Source: an uncultured Microbulbifer sp. (lineage in GTDB: Bacteria > Pseudomonadota > Gammaproteobacteria > Pseudomonadales > Cellvibrionaceae). Taken from it: a stretch of 64,000 bases of DNA. Shown piece after piece: positions 50,786-58,612 of this stretch. The stretch covers positions 682,001 to 746,000 of the forward strand of contig NZ_CANNGQ010000001.1 in the NCBI RefSeq assembly GCF_947504145.1, written 5' to 3'. The notes below the pieces were generated by a model that saw only the letters and a program-made list of their open reading frames with translations, was not told the DNA's origin and searched no databases. How positions within the stretch are numbered: position 1 is the first letter of the stretch; each line of letters begins with the position of its first letter. Made by a program: the position numbers and the translations under genes.

Positions 50786-53700
50786 TTATTGAGCTAATGT
50801 GAATAGCTGGGTATTCCCGCCAGTGGCTACGATATTGACCGTCTTGGTCTTTTCGTTGGCAAAACGGAACAGGTAATGGGGGCCGCCGGCCTTGGGGCCG
50901 GTACCGGAAAGCCCCATGCCACCGAACGGGTTAACCCCGACCACCGCACCGACCATGTCGCGGTTTACATAGCAGTTGCCCACATCCACGCGCTTGAAGA
51001 TGGCACTGGCGCGGCCTTCGATACGGGAGTGCAGGCCGAAGGTGAGACCGTAGCCGGTGGCATTGATGCGGCGGATCACATCCTCCAGCTCGTCGGCCTT
51101 GAAACGAACCACGTGCAGGAACGGACCGAACACTTCGCGCTTCAGCAGATTGAAATCTTCGATTTCTACAACCTGCGGGCCGAAGAAGGTGCCGGTTATT
51201 GGCTGTTTGCTTTCGTCGAAAGCGAACAGCGGTTTGGCTTCTTTCTGCATGCGCTCCTGGTGCTTCTGCAGTAGGCCGAGCGCTTTTTCGTCGATCACCG
51301 GGCCGATGTCGGTTTCCAGTTTTGACGGGTCGCCGAGGGTCAGCTCATCGCAGGCGCCTTTCAGCATGTTGAGCAGGTTATCAGCAATCACATCCTGTAC
51401 GCATAGAATGCGCAGTGCCGAGCAGCGCTGGCCCGCGCTGAGGAAGGCGGATTGGATTACGTCGTCCACCACTTGCTCGGGTAGTGCGGTAGAGTCCACG
51501 ATCATCACGTTTTGGCCACCAGTTTCCGCGATTAGCGGCACGATGGGGCCGTCTTTTGCCGCCAGCTGCATGTTGATGTGTTTGGCGGTCTCGGTAGAGC
51601 CGGTGAAGGCCACGCCGGCCACCCGCGGATCGTCCAGTAGTGGTTTACCTACGGCCGCGCCGGTGCCGGTTATCAGGTGCAGAATCTGTTGCGGTATCCC
51701 CGCTTCATGCATCAGCTGTACAGCGCGGTGGGCAATGCACGGGGTCTGCTCCGCGGGTTTTGCCAGAACACCGTTACCCGCTGCCAGCGCGGCAACCACC
51801 TGCCCGGTAAATATGGCCAAGGGGAAGTTCCACGGACTGATGCAGACAAATACGCCGCGGCCGCACAAACTCAGCTCATTGGTTTCGCCGGTGGGGCCGG
51901 GGAGTATGGTCGGCTCACTAAAATGTTTGCGCGCGCCGTTGGCGTAGTAGCGGCAGAAGTCTACGGCTTCGCGGACTTCTGAAATGCCGTCATTTAGCGT
52001 GCGGCCGGCTTCTCGGCAAATGATGGCAACCAGTTCGTTGATATGTTCTTCGTAGAGATCCGCCACCTTGTCGAGAATTTTCGCGCGGGCATCACCGCCG
52101 ATCCGGTTCCAGGCGCGCTGGTGTTCTGCAGCGGTAGAAAATGCTTTGTCTATTTCAGCCGGGTCGGTATCGGCGGTGTGCCCGATTGGCTCACCGTTGG
52201 CCGGGTTCACCACCGTCTGCTCGCCCTTGCTGGCGACGCCCGCAACAATCGGTCCGCCTGCCCAGGATGCGTCTGCACTGGCGCTCACGGCTTTTTTCAT
52301 CGGTTCGACGGCGATGGTGTCGGTCAGCTCGATGCCGTGGGAATTTTTGCGCGGTAGAGCTTCGTGGCCAATGTAGATATCGGCCGGCACCGGAATTTCC
52401 GGGTGGCGGTAGGGGTTGCAGGACTCGCTCTGCTTCAGTGTGTCCTGAACCAGTTCATTTACCGGGGTTTTCTCATCCATAAACCGGTTGACGAAGGAGC
52501 TGTTGGCCCCGTTCTCCAGCAGGCGGCGAACCAGGTAGGGGAGGAGGTCTTTGTGCGCGCCGACAGGGGCGTAAACCCGAACCGGCACGCGCTTGCCGTG
52601 TACGGCTTCAATCTGATCGTAAAGCAGGTGGCCCATGCCGTGGAGCCGTTGGAATTCATAGTTACTGCGTCCATCAGCGTCGTTACCGTCGCCGGCGAGT
52701 TCCAACACCAGGCCTACGGTGTAGGCGTTGTGGGTGGCGAATTGCGGGTAGATGGCATCGCGGCCGTCCAGCAGTTTCTTCGCGCACACCTGGTAGGAGA
52801 GGTCCGTGTGGCACTTGCGGGTGTACACCGGATAGTCAGTGAGGCCCATTTGTTGGGCGTGCTTGATTTCGGTATCCCAGTAAGCGCCTTTTACCAGGCG
52901 CACCATCAATTTGCGCCCGGTGTCGCGGCCCAGGGCGATCAGCCAGTCAGCCACGTGTGGGGAGCGTTTCTGGTAGGCCTGCAAAACAAAACCGAGCCCC
53001 TGCCAGTCTTTTAGCTGGGGGTCGCGGGCGAGTGCTTCGAACACGTCCAGCGATATATCCAGGCGCTCGGCTTCCTCAGCGTCGATATTGAGCCCCATAT
53101 CGTATTTTGCTGCGGCCAGGCAGAGTTCCTGCACCTTGGGCAGGAGTTCATTCATCACGCGGTCGCGCTGCAATTCGCTGTAGCGCGGGTGCAGGGCGGA
53201 GAGCTTGATGGAAATACCATTGGCTTCCACCACGTCTCTCTTGGTGTTGTCGGCACCGATCGCTTCGATGGCCATCATGTAGGCATCGTAGTAGCGCTGG
53301 GCGTCGGCCATGGTGCGCGCGCCTTCGCCGAGCATATCGAAGGAGAAGCGGGTGCCCGGCTTGTTTTCTGCGGGGCCGCGTTTCAGCGCTTCTTTGATAT
53401 TGCGGCCGAGTACGTACTGGCCGCCCATGATTTTCATCGCCTGCATCATGGAGGTGCGGACCATGGGCTCGCCCATGCGGCTGACCAGTCGTTTCATCCA
53501 GTTGGAGGGCTTTTCGGTGATGTCCGGATCCAGCTCGACAATATTGCCGGTGAGCATCAGGCCCCAGGTGGAGGCATTCACGAACAGGGAGTCAGACTGG
53601 CCGCGGTGGCTGGACCAGTTGCCGGAATGGACCTTTTCCGCGATCAGTTTGTCTGCGGTATCGGCATCGGGCACCCGCAGTAGGGACTCTGCCAGGCACA

Positions 53701-53962
53701 TCAGGGCCACGCCTTCCTTATTGGAAAGGCCGAATTGCTGCAAAAAGGCGTCTAATGTGCCGCGATGGCTGCGCTGTTCCCGGGATTTGACTACCAGCTG
53801 GCTGGCAGTCGCAAGGATCTTCTCCCGCAGGGCTTCGCCCGGGCGGGGGGCGGCGAGCAGCTCGCTCACGCACTGATTTTCGTCGGCGTGCAGGTATTCT
53901 CGGGCCTTCTGGCGGGCGTTTTGTAACTCTCTATTCGATTGGCCGGCGAACTGTGTAGACAT
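50786..53962 (-). CDS. putA: PutA: proline dehydrogenase / glutamate-semialdehyde dehydrogenase
   Basis: A 1058-residue bifunctional enzyme oxidising proline to glutamate. Domain order: short helical arm, FAD-linked proline dehydrogenase barrel (about residues 190-480; LMVRLVKGAYWDTEIKHAQ and RVYAPVGAHKDLLPYLVRRLLENGANSSFV), linker, then the aldehyde dehydrogenase domain with ISPWNFPLAIFTGQ, FTGSTETA, the general-base ETGGQN and catalytic cysteine in SAGQRCSALR. It lacks the N-terminal ribbon-helix-helix DNA-binding domain of E. coli PutA, so it cannot repress itself; a divergent Lrp gene is the likely regulator. Membrane-associated via quinone reduction. Confidence 0.97.
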   Translation of the reverse strand: MSTQFAGQSNRELQNARQKAREYLHADENQCVSELLAAPRPGEALREKILATASQLVVKSREQRSHRGTLDAFLQQFGLSNKEGVALMCLAESLLRVPDADTADKLIAEKVHSGNWSSHRGQSDSLFVNASTWGLMLTGNIVELDPDITEKPSNWMKRLVSRMGEPMVRTSMMQAMKIMGGQYVLGRNIKEALKRGPAENKPGTRFSFDMLGEGARTMADAQRYYDAYMMAIEAIGADNTKRDVVEANGISIKLSALHPRYSELQRDRVMNELLPKVQELCLAAAKYDMGLNIDAEEAERLDISLDVFEALARDPQLKDWQGLGFVLQAYQKRSPHVADWLIALGRDTGRKLMVRLVKGAYWDTEIKHAQQMGLTDYPVYTRKCHTDLSYQVCAKKLLDGRDAIYPQFATHNAYTVGLVLELAGDGNDADGRSNYEFQRLHGMGHLLYDQIEAVHGKRVPVRVYAPVGAHKDLLPYLVRRLLENGANSSFVNRFMDEKTPVNELVQDTLKQSESCNPYRHPEIPVPADIYIGHEALPRKNSHGIELTDTIAVEPMKKAVSASADASWAGGPIVAGVASKGEQTVVNPANGEPIGHTADTDPAEIDKAFSTAAEHQRAWNRIGGDARAKILDKVADLYEEHINELVAIICREAGRTLNDGISEVREAVDFCRYYANGARKHFSEPTILPGPTGETNELSLCGRGVFVCISPWNFPLAIFTGQVVAALAAGNGVLAKPAEQTPCIAHRAVQLMHEAGIPQQILHLITGTGAAVGKPLLDDPRVAGVAFTGSTETAKHINMQLAAKDGPIVPLIAETGGQNVMIVDSTALPEQVVDDVIQSAFLSAGQRCSALRILCVQDVIADNLLNMLKGACDELTLGDPSKLETDIGPVIDEKALGLLQKHQERMQKEAKPLFAFDESKQPITGTFFGPQVVEIEDFNLLKREVFGPFLHVVRFKADELEDVIRRINATGYGLTFGLHSRIEGRASAIFKRVDVGNCYVNRDMVGAVVGVNPFGGMGLSGTGPKAGGPHYLFRFANEKTKTVNIVATGGNTQLFTLAQ

Positions 53963-54054
53963 GTGTACTCCCAGACTAAAATAAGTGTGCAGGATAAAAA
54001 ACCGGATTATGTGGTAAATGTCCCAGAATTAATCGCCATATTGGAAAGGAGTGT

Positions 54055-54086
54055 GGTTAAATATAGGGCGTATTTGGTAATTAACC
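54055..54086. promoter_or_regulatory. Dyad between putA and its Lrp regulator
   Basis: GGTTAA (54055-54060) and TTAACC (54081-54086) are inverted arms, with AAATA/TATTT nested inside. It is 17 bp before the Lrp start and 93 bp from putA, a plausible Lrp operator. Confidence 0.5.
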
Positions 54087-54102
54087 AGTAGGGTGTTTTG
54101 TT

Positions 54103-54606
54103 ATGTCTCGGAAGTTGGAAGATCTGGACCGCATTGATCGCCAGATTCTGCGCATTCTGCAGCGCGCTGGCCGTCTGCCTAACGTTGAGCTGGCCCGCCG
54201 GGTCAACCTGAGCCCCACCCCCTGTCTCGAGCGTGTGAAGCGTCTCGAGCGAGAAGGGTTTATTCAGGAATATGTGGCACTGCTGGATCCGCTTAAAGTA
54301 GACGCGGGCCTTGTGGTGTACATCCAGGTATCCCTGTCGGACACCGCCACAGAGACACTGGAAGCGTTCAACAGCCATGTTTCCGGGCTCGAAGAGGTTC
54401 AGGAGTGTCATATGGTGGCCGGTGGTTTCGATTACCTGGTGAAAATCCGTATTAAGGATATGCTCGGTTACCGTCGATTCCTTGGCGAGAAGCTGGCATC
54501 CGTTCCGGGTGTGCGTGAAACCCATACCTATGTGGTGATGCAGGAAGTGAAGACCGATACTTCTGTTGCCGTACCGGACCCGGAACCGAAATCCAGCAAG
54601 CGTTAA
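54103..54606 (+). CDS. Lrp/AsnC family regulator 2, putative putA activator
   Basis: A 167-residue Lrp-type protein. HTH part IDRQILRILQRAGRLPNVELARRVNLSPTPCLERVKRLEREGFI; RAM domain with GLVVYIQVSL, ECHMVAGGFDYLVKIRI and a YVVMQEVK end. Closer to global Lrp in style than the first Lrp gene. Divergence from putA is the standard arrangement for PutR/BkdR-type activators that sense proline or branched amino acids. A charged C-terminal tail of about 17 residues extends past the usual end. Confidence 0.93.
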   Translation: MSRKLEDLDRIDRQILRILQRAGRLPNVELARRVNLSPTPCLERVKRLEREGFIQEYVALLDPLKVDAGLVVYIQVSLSDTATETLEAFNSHVSGLEEVQECHMVAGGFDYLVKIRIKDMLGYRRFLGEKLASVPGVRETHTYVVMQEVKTDTSVAVPDPEPKSSKR

Positions 54607-54666
54607 TCGCGCAATCGACTGTGGTATCTGAATGCTGTGCCAAATGATCGCTGAGGGTCGAGTCTA

Positions 54667-55608
54667 GTGGATCGGACGGACTCCCACGCTGCCGTTAGCG
54701 CCGCAAATCGCCGTGCGACCATTTTGGCGCTGGCGGCGGTGCTGTGCTGGTCGACGGTAGCCAGTGCGTTCAAGCTGTCTCTGCAGTACCTGACGCCACT
54801 TCAGCTGGTGAGTATCGCCTCGGTGGTGTCTGCACTGTTTATGTTCGGTGCCATCTGTTGGCAGGGGCGTACCGCGGAGATCGGCGCGAGCTGGAAGCGA
54901 AATTTTCGCTGGTATATCGCGCTCGGTTTCTGCAATCCTTTTCTTTATTACCTTACGTTGTTTCACGCTTACGAACTGCTGCCCGCACAGCAGGCGCAAC
55001 CGTTGAATTACACCTGGGGTGTTTTGTTGGCGCTGTTGTCAGTGCCTCTACTCAAGCAAAAGTTGCGCCGTCAGGACCTTCTTGCAGGGGTGGTCTGTTA
55101 CAGCGGGGTGCTGGTGATTGCCACCGGTGGGAATCCCTTTAGCCTGCAATTTGATGCGCCCTGGGGCGTGGTGCTGGCACTACTCAGTACCGTTATCTGG
55201 TCCTGTTACTGGCTGCTGAATACCCGCATAGGTGGTAACGCGGCGGTCAATCTGTTTTTGACGTTCTGTTGCGGGCTGCCCTGGCTTGCGGGCGCCATAC
55301 TCTGGCAGGGCTGGGGCGAGCCATGGCAGTGGCCGCCACTCGCGGGCTGGCTGGGGGCCCTCTATGTTGGCCTGTTCGAGATGGGGATTGCTTTTCTCCT
55401 TTGGCAGGCAGCGATGATGAGCTGTGATAATACGGCTCGGATCAGTAATTTCATTTATTTGTCGCCGCCGCTTTCCCTGCTACTGATTGCATTGTTGGTG
55501 GGCGAGAAGATAGAAATCGCCACCATTGCCGGTCTCGCGCTGATCCTGCTGGGCGTGGCGATACAGCAGGGGGCGCTGAAGCGGCTTCTGTTTCGGAGAT
55601 CCCGATAA
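54667..55608 (+). CDS. EamA/DMT superfamily transporter
   Basis: A 313-residue inner-membrane protein with ten predicted helices in two EamA repeats (ILALAAVLCWSTVASAFKLSLQYL and GVVLALLSTVIWSCYWLLNTRIGG begin the halves). Drug/metabolite transporters of this type export amino acids or metabolites. Start is GTG at 54667 after a GAGGG about ten bases upstream. Located 60 bp after the Lrp gene, which hints at amino-acid export but does not prove it. Confidence 0.9.
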   Translation: MDRTDSHAAVSAANRRATILALAAVLCWSTVASAFKLSLQYLTPLQLVSIASVVSALFMFGAICWQGRTAEIGASWKRNFRWYIALGFCNPFLYYLTLFHAYELLPAQQAQPLNYTWGVLLALLSVPLLKQKLRRQDLLAGVVCYSGVLVIATGGNPFSLQFDAPWGVVLALLSTVIWSCYWLLNTRIGGNAAVNLFLTFCCGLPWLAGAILWQGWGEPWQWPPLAGWLGALYVGLFEMGIAFLLWQAAMMSCDNTARISNFIYLSPPLSLLLIALLVGEKIEIATIAGLALILLGVAIQQGALKRLLFRRSR

Positions 55609-55687
55609 CCTGTATAAAACCAATAACCAATAGCGCGCAAAAGACCCAAAAGGTCTGCGCGGATACGTTGAGCGAGGTGAGAGCACC

Positions 55688-56845
55688 ATGAATTTTGAGC
55701 TGAGTGACGAGCAACAGATGATCCAGGAGGCCGCGCGCCAGTTTGCCGAGAGCGAACTGAAGCCCATCGCCGCTGAGCTGGACAAGACGGGCAACCGCCC
55801 GCTTTTTTTGCAAAAGCTCAAGGAGCTCGCGGAGCTTGGCTTTATGGGGATCAACATTGACCCCGATTTTGGTGGCACCGGCGCCGGCACCATTGCATTC
55901 AGTCTCGCCATCGCGGAAATCGCGCGCGGTTGTGCATCCACTGCCACCACAACGTCGGTTACCAATATGGTGGCGGAAGTGATCCAGGCCATGGGGACAG
56001 ATGCGCAAAAGAGCTACTTTCTGCCCAAAATTTGCAGCGGCGAATACGCGGCGGGCTCCTTCTGCCTGACGGAACCAAGCTCGGGGTCCGACGCTGCAGC
56101 CATGCGCACTCGTGCGCTTAAAGATGGGGACGACTACGTCTTGAACGGCAGCAAGCTGTTTATCAGTAGTGCCGAGTTTGCCGGTGTATTCGTGGTGTGG
56201 GCAGTGACGGATTCCTCTGCACCGAAAGGCAAAGGGATTACCTGCTTTCTGGTGGAAGCAGGCACTCCGGGATTGGTGATCGGCAAGGCGGAAGAGAAAA
56301 TGGGCCAGAAGGCCTCGGTGACTAACGAAGTTTCTTTTGTGGATTGTCGTGTGCCTGCCAGCAATATGCTGGGTGAAGAAAACCGCGGATTCCGTATTGC
56401 CGCCGGCGAACTGGCGGGCGGGCGTATCGGCATTGGTTCGCTGGCATTAGGCATTGGTTTTGAGGCTTTGGACTGCGCGCGCAGCTATCTGCAGGAGCGC
56501 GAACAGTTTGGCAAGCCGCTGGCCCAGTTCCAGGGGTTGCAGTGGCAACTTGCGGATAAATACACGGAGATGGAAGCGGCGCGTCTGTTGCTACTGCAGG
56601 CAGCCTGGCAGAAAGATGCCGGGCTGCCATTTGGCCCCGCCGCTTCCATGGCAAAACTCTACGCATCGGAAAAAGCCAATGAAGCCTGCTTTGTAGCGCT
56701 GCAGATGCACGGTGGTGTGGGGTATACACGAGAGTTTCCGCTGGAACGCATGGCGCGCGATGTGCGGATTACCACTATTTATGAGGGCACCAGTGAAATT
56801 CAGCGCTTGATCATTGCCCGGCATCTTCTGGAGGGCGTGCGTTAA
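55688..56845 (+). CDS. Acyl-CoA dehydrogenase 2
   Basis: A 385-residue flavin acyl-CoA dehydrogenase of the short-chain/branched type. FCLTEPSSGSDAAAMRT, FISSAEFAGVFVVWAVTD, QEREQFGKPLAQFQGLQWQLAD and the catalytic glutamate of YEGTSEIQRLIIARHLL are visible; MHGGVGYTREFPLERMARD is also typical. It resembles isobutyryl- or butyryl-CoA dehydrogenases. No beta-oxidation neighbours are present; the following AzlCD exporter genes suggest a branched-chain amino acid link. The leader contains an imperfect hairpin (about 55633-55661). Confidence 0.94.
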   Translation: MNFELSDEQQMIQEAARQFAESELKPIAAELDKTGNRPLFLQKLKELAELGFMGINIDPDFGGTGAGTIAFSLAIAEIARGCASTATTTSVTNMVAEVIQAMGTDAQKSYFLPKICSGEYAAGSFCLTEPSSGSDAAAMRTRALKDGDDYVLNGSKLFISSAEFAGVFVVWAVTDSSAPKGKGITCFLVEAGTPGLVIGKAEEKMGQKASVTNEVSFVDCRVPASNMLGEENRGFRIAAGELAGGRIGIGSLALGIGFEALDCARSYLQEREQFGKPLAQFQGLQWQLADKYTEMEAARLLLLQAAWQKDAGLPFGPAASMAKLYASEKANEACFVALQMHGGVGYTREFPLERMARDVRITTIYEGTSEIQRLIIARHLLEGVR

Positions 56846-56878
56846 TACGTATTGCCCACCAGGCGTCACCGTCGAAAA

Positions 56879-56920
56879 AGCCTCAGAAGCCGGTCTCGGT
56901 TTCTGGGGCTTTGTGTTTTT
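56879..56920 (+). terminator. Terminator after acyl-CoA dehydrogenase 2
   Basis: AGCCTCAGAAGCC and GGTTTCTGGGGCT pair over 13 positions (two G-T) around a six-base loop, followed by TTGTGTTTTT. Confidence 0.75.
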
Positions 56921-56967
56921 GCCCGTCGCCGTTTGTGTTGTCCTACTGAAGTAAAAGGATCTGATTT

Positions 56968-57729
56968 TTGAGTTTAGATACTGCCCCAACTGCGAACCGT
57001 CCCTGGCTGCTGGGTATGCGCGAGGCGATCCCGTTGTTGGGAGGTTATGTCCCGGTGGCGATCTCTTTTGGTCTTATCGCCGTGCAATCTGGCTTCAGCG
57101 GCTGGGAGGCAGTGTTGATATCAACCCTGGTGTACGCCGGTGCATCCCAGTTTCTGTTTGTGGCTATGGTTGCGGCCGGCGCACCCTTGTGGTTCGTGGT
57201 ACTGATGACACTGCTGATCAATGCACGCCATGTAGTGTACGGACCCAATATTGCCCCCTGGTTATCCCAGAGCCGTTGGTGGCCGTGGCTGATGCACGGG
57301 CTCACCGATCAGATTTTTGCGCTGTCCCATGTACGTCTGCCACAACTCAGGGCGGAAGACCGTATGGGTTGGTATATCGGTGCTTCTGTAGTGGCCTGGT
57401 TTAGCTGGATTGGTGGCACTGCGGTTGGGGCTATTGCCGGCAAGGAGCTGACGCAACGCTGGCCTCTGCTCGGGGAGGTGATGCCATTTGCGTTGCCTGC
57501 GCTGTTTCTGGTGTTGTTGGCACCGCGTTTTGCGAACCGGCTGTGGGCGATTACCCTCGGCGCTACGATCGTTGTGGCGTTGCTGCTTGCGGTGTCTGGA
57601 ATGAAGAACGCGGCCATCCCGATTGCGGCGGCCTGTGGTGCATTGGTGTATTACGGATTGGGTATCCTGTCTGGTAGAAAGGTGTCTCGTGAAAACATGA
57701 AACGGGAAGGGGAGTCGCAGAATGGATAG
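56968..57729 (+). CDS. azlC: AzlC family branched-chain amino acid exporter subunit
   Basis: A 253-residue inner-membrane protein with about seven helices. REAIPLLGGYVPVAISFGLIAVQSGFS and YAGASQFLFVAMVAAGAP are the AzlC/YgaZ signature, and LLINARHVVYGPNIAPWL follows. With AzlD it exports branched-chain amino acids and similar compounds. Start is TTG behind AAAGGA; the end overlaps azlD by eight bases. Confidence 0.92.
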   Translation: MSLDTAPTANRPWLLGMREAIPLLGGYVPVAISFGLIAVQSGFSGWEAVLISTLVYAGASQFLFVAMVAAGAPLWFVVLMTLLINARHVVYGPNIAPWLSQSRWWPWLMHGLTDQIFALSHVRLPQLRAEDRMGWYIGASVVAWFSWIGGTAVGAIAGKELTQRWPLLGEVMPFALPALFLVLLAPRFANRLWAITLGATIVVALLLAVSGMKNAAIPIAAACGALVYYGLGILSGRKVSRENMKREGESQNG

Positions 57730-58069
57730 CAAGCTGTGGATTGCCCTGTTGGCAACGACTATCGGAACCTTGTTGATACGCGCACTGCCGCTGCTATGGA
57801 TGCAGCGCCACCTGGTCCGCAAGCAGGGCAGCAATTCGTTGGACGCCATGCCAACCTGGCTGACCGTGCTCGGGCCTTTGATGATTGCGGCCATGTTTGG
57901 TGTGTCGCTGGTGCCGTCGGCTGTGAGTACTGCTGCCTGGTGGGCGACAGGGATTGGTGTGCTGAGTACTTATCTGGTGTGGAAGCGCACAAATTCATTG
58001 GGTTGGCCGGTGTTCGCCGGCGTGGCTGTGTACGGCGGCGTCATACTGTTGGCGAATACCGTGCTCTGA
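57722..58069 (+). CDS. azlD: AzlD family exporter subunit
   Basis: A 115-residue membrane protein with four short helices, the small partner (YgaH/AzlD) of AzlC. WIALLATTIGTLLIRALPLLWMQRHLV and DAMPTWLTVLGPLMIAAMFGVSLVPS match the family. Translation is coupled to azlC by an eight-base overlap behind GGGGAG. Confidence 0.9.
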   Translation: MDSKLWIALLATTIGTLLIRALPLLWMQRHLVRKQGSNSLDAMPTWLTVLGPLMIAAMFGVSLVPSAVSTAAWWATGIGVLSTYLVWKRTNSLGWPVFAGVAVYGGVILLANTVL

Positions 58070-58073
58070 GAAT

Positions 58074-58096
58074 ACGGTGGCTATGCCACCGTTTTC
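58074..58096. terminator. Terminator between azlD and greB
   Basis: ACGGTGGC and GCCACCGT form an eight-bp stem with a TAT loop, followed by TTT on the plus strand; it lies between convergent stop codons. Confidence 0.6.
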
Positions 58097-58099
58097 CGC

Positions 58100-58612
58100 T
58101 TAATCCGTGCTGGGAGTGGGGTAGTTGATCTGGACGATGTAGTAGGTTACCCACTCTTCCATCTGCTGGATTTCAATTTCATCGTCCAGCCGTTTGCCGA
58201 TCAGTGCGCGTGCCACCGGCGAGTCCATCGAAATCAACCCTTCCTTTACGTTGAATTCATCCGGACCGACGATACGGTATTTCACTTCTTTACCGTTCTC
58301 ATCTTCCAGTGTCACCCAGGCGCCGAAAAATACTTTCTCGCGGTCATCGGGGGTGCGGTCTACCACGGTGATTTCTTCCAGGCGTTTGGTCAGAAAGCGC
58401 ACACGACTGTCGATTTCCCGCAACCGCTTTTTGCCGTAAATGTAATCTGCGTTCTCACTGCGGTCGCCAAGTTTTGCCGCGTCACTGACTGCTTGTGTGA
58501 CTCGCGGGCGCTCCACTTCCCACAGGTGCTTCACTTCAGCGCGCATACGCGCGGCGCCCTCAGGGGTGATATAGCGTGAACCTCGTGGACGCGGTGGTCG
58601 CCAGCGGCCCAT
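58100..58612 (-). CDS. greB: Transcription elongation factor GreB
   Basis: A 170-residue Gre factor that rescues backtracked RNA polymerase by stimulating RNA cleavage. The N-terminal coiled coil carries the acidic tip and the GreB-typical GDRSENADYIYGKKRLREIDSRVRFLTKRLE, and the C-terminal FKBP-like domain has VFFGAWVTLEDENGKEVKYRIVGPDE and ISMDSPVARALIGK. The YIYGKKRLREID segment distinguishes GreB from GreA. Its ATG overlaps the S9 peptidase stop by one base, so it is translated from that message. Confidence 0.95.
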   Translation of the reverse strand: MGRWRPPRPRGSRYITPEGAARMRAEVKHLWEVERPRVTQAVSDAAKLGDRSENADYIYGKKRLREIDSRVRFLTKRLEEITVVDRTPDDREKVFFGAWVTLEDENGKEVKYRIVGPDEFNVKEGLISMDSPVARALIGKRLDDEIEIQQMEEWVTYYIVQINYPTPSTD

